Assembly (NCBI GenBank): GCA_903885865.1
Contig: CAISKH010000054.1
Span: 1 to 7,061, forward strand
From: an uncultured Mucilaginibacter sp.
GTDB taxonomy: Bacteria > Bacteroidota > Bacteroidia > Sphingobacteriales > Sphingobacteriaceae
Direction of reading: 5' to 3'
DNA: 7,061 nt
The notes beneath the pieces were generated by a model that did no database searches, was not told the DNA's origin, and saw nothing but the letters and a program-made list of their open reading frames with translations. Position 1 is the first letter of the stretch. Every line of letters starts with the position of its first letter. This document shows positions 6,638 through 7,061 of the stretch, piece by piece. The translations under genes were made by a program, and so were the position numbers.

Positions 6638-6939
6638 TGAGTTTTACTATTGAGTTTGACCCAAAAGCTGACAAAGAATATTTTGATGCATGGGATTGGT
6701 ATGAAGATCAATCGATAGGTTTAGGTGACCGTTTCGGAAATTTGGTATTAAAACAAATTCAATCTATTCGTGAACAACCATTGGCCTATCCTAATAAAAA
6801 ATCAAATTTCAGGGAATGTAAAGTTTTAGATTTTCCCTTTTTGATTCTATATAAAATTTATCCGTCTAAAAAACTCATCTACATTACTTCAATATTTCAT
6901 ACAAGTAGAAACCCAAAGAGGAAATATAAGAAACTGTAG
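6637..6939 (+). CDS. RelE/ParE-family type II toxin
   Basis: This 100-residue protein has the layout of the RelE/ParE toxin superfamily. An N-terminal strand (FTIEFDPKAD) leads into helices with the family pattern AWDWYEDQSIGLGDRFGNLV (about 18-37). Then come IREQPLAYP (43-51) and a C-terminal sheet with FRECKVLDFPFLILYKIY and IFHTSRNPKRKY. The R...FPF..LY and H.SRNP signatures are characteristic. Family members either cleave mRNA on ribosomes (RelE) or poison DNA gyrase (ParE); sequence inspection alone does not decide which, and this one looks somewhat more like the ParE-type entries common in Bacteroidota. It has no Shine-Dalgarno sequence and its ATG overlaps the antitoxin stop by one base, so it is probably translated by re-initiation after the antitoxin. 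That would keep toxin below antitoxin. It is very AT-rich (13 G/C of 60 in 6841-6900). No truncation is evident. Confidence 0.87.
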   Translation: MSFTIEFDPKADKEYFDAWDWYEDQSIGLGDRFGNLVLKQIQSIREQPLAYPNKKSNFRECKVLDFPFLILYKIYPSKKLIYITSIFHTSRNPKRKYKKL

Positions 6940-7008
6940 ATAGATAGAGACTTTGAAAGCGGTAATGTAAAATGCCCAACCTGGGAGGAGATAACCCAAA
7001 AGTTTTAA
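6940..7008 (+). pseudogene. Remnant of an antitoxin C-terminus, in frame behind the toxin stop
   Basis: Right after the toxin TAG, in the same reading frame, 22 codons (IDRDFESGNVKCPTWEEITQKF) end at TAA (7006-7008). Residues encoded at 6946-7005 match the intact antitoxin residues 54-73 at 13 of 20 positions: DFESG, VK, WEEI and QK are shared. The DNA is about two-thirds identical (40 of 60 bases by my count), with many synonymous changes, so it is an old or independently acquired copy and not a recent duplication. It has no start codon or ribosome binding site of its own and lacks the N-terminal half. The likely reading is the 3' end of a second antitoxin gene left behind by deletion or recombination. 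Chance similarity is unlikely given the conserved pattern, but the fragment is short. Confidence 0.62.
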
Positions 7009-7010
7009 TC

Positions 7011-7061
7011 ATGAAAGCTATCAGTCATATTTTGTTTCTAATACTTTGTTTATCTATTATA
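7011..7061 (+). CDS. Start of an unidentified secreted or membrane protein, 3'-partial
   Basis: An open frame begins with ATG two bases after the remnant's stop and runs 17 codons to the edge of the window: MKAISHILFLILCLSII. The short positive N-terminus followed by a hydrophobic run looks like a signal peptide or membrane anchor. No cleavage or lipobox site is reached, although a Cys lies at position 13. There is no convincing Shine-Dalgarno sequence; GGGAGGAG at 6983-6990 is too far away at 20 bases. The product cannot be named from this fragment. Confidence 0.48.
   Translation, partial: MKAISHILFLILCLSII

Noticed and set aside
6961..7008. The antitoxin remnant as a separate small gene
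   Set aside because: There is no in-frame start codon (ATG, GTG or TTG) between the toxin stop and the matching region, and no ribosome site at a usable distance.

Overview
The window comes from a member of the Bacteroidota, most likely the family Sphingobacteriaceae (Mucilaginibacter- or Pedobacter-like). Three things point there: the gldM-gldN gene pair of the type IX secretion/gliding machinery, which is restricted to this phylum; a Bacteroidota-type DnaE; and promoters of the phylum-specific TTG-N20-TAnnTTTG form. The genus is a guess from protein style, with no database search behind it. All genes lie on the + strand.

Layout. Bases 1-1527 hold gldM, which is cut by the left edge and probably lacks only a handful of N-terminal residues. 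It is followed 6 bases later by gldN (1534-2553). These are normally the last two genes of a gldKLMN operon: GldM is the inner-membrane/periplasmic motor shaft and GldN is part of the periplasmic ring with GldK. A strong hairpin terminator (2605-2633) ends the operon. It sits between two arrays of a degenerate 7-base repeat in opposite orientation (2554-2591 and 2662-2710), which can also pair with each other.

Bases 2743-6333 encode the replicative DNA polymerase III alpha subunit DnaE. All nine PHP metal ligands, the three catalytic aspartates, a helix-hairpin-helix, a clamp-binding motif and an OB fold are visible. A possible -7 element is formed where the right-hand repeat array meets the dnaE leader.

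Downstream of dnaE the sequence changes character. A small, AT-rich two-gene toxin-antitoxin cassette (6392-6637 and 6637-6939) has its own promoter and a near-perfect Shine-Dalgarno sequence. Its two genes overlap by one base (TAATG). Directly behind the toxin, in the toxin's reading frame, lies a 22-codon remnant resembling the C-terminal half of the antitoxin (6940-7008). This suggests an older or second copy of the cassette that decayed or was replaced. A new ORF with a signal-peptide-like start begins at 7011 and runs off the right edge.

There is no non-coding stretch over 300 bases; the largest gap is the 189-base gldN-dnaE spacer. No tRNA, rRNA, CRISPR array or transposase was seen. 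I found no wholly new multi-gene system. The least explained elements are the heptamer repeat structure and the antitoxin remnant.
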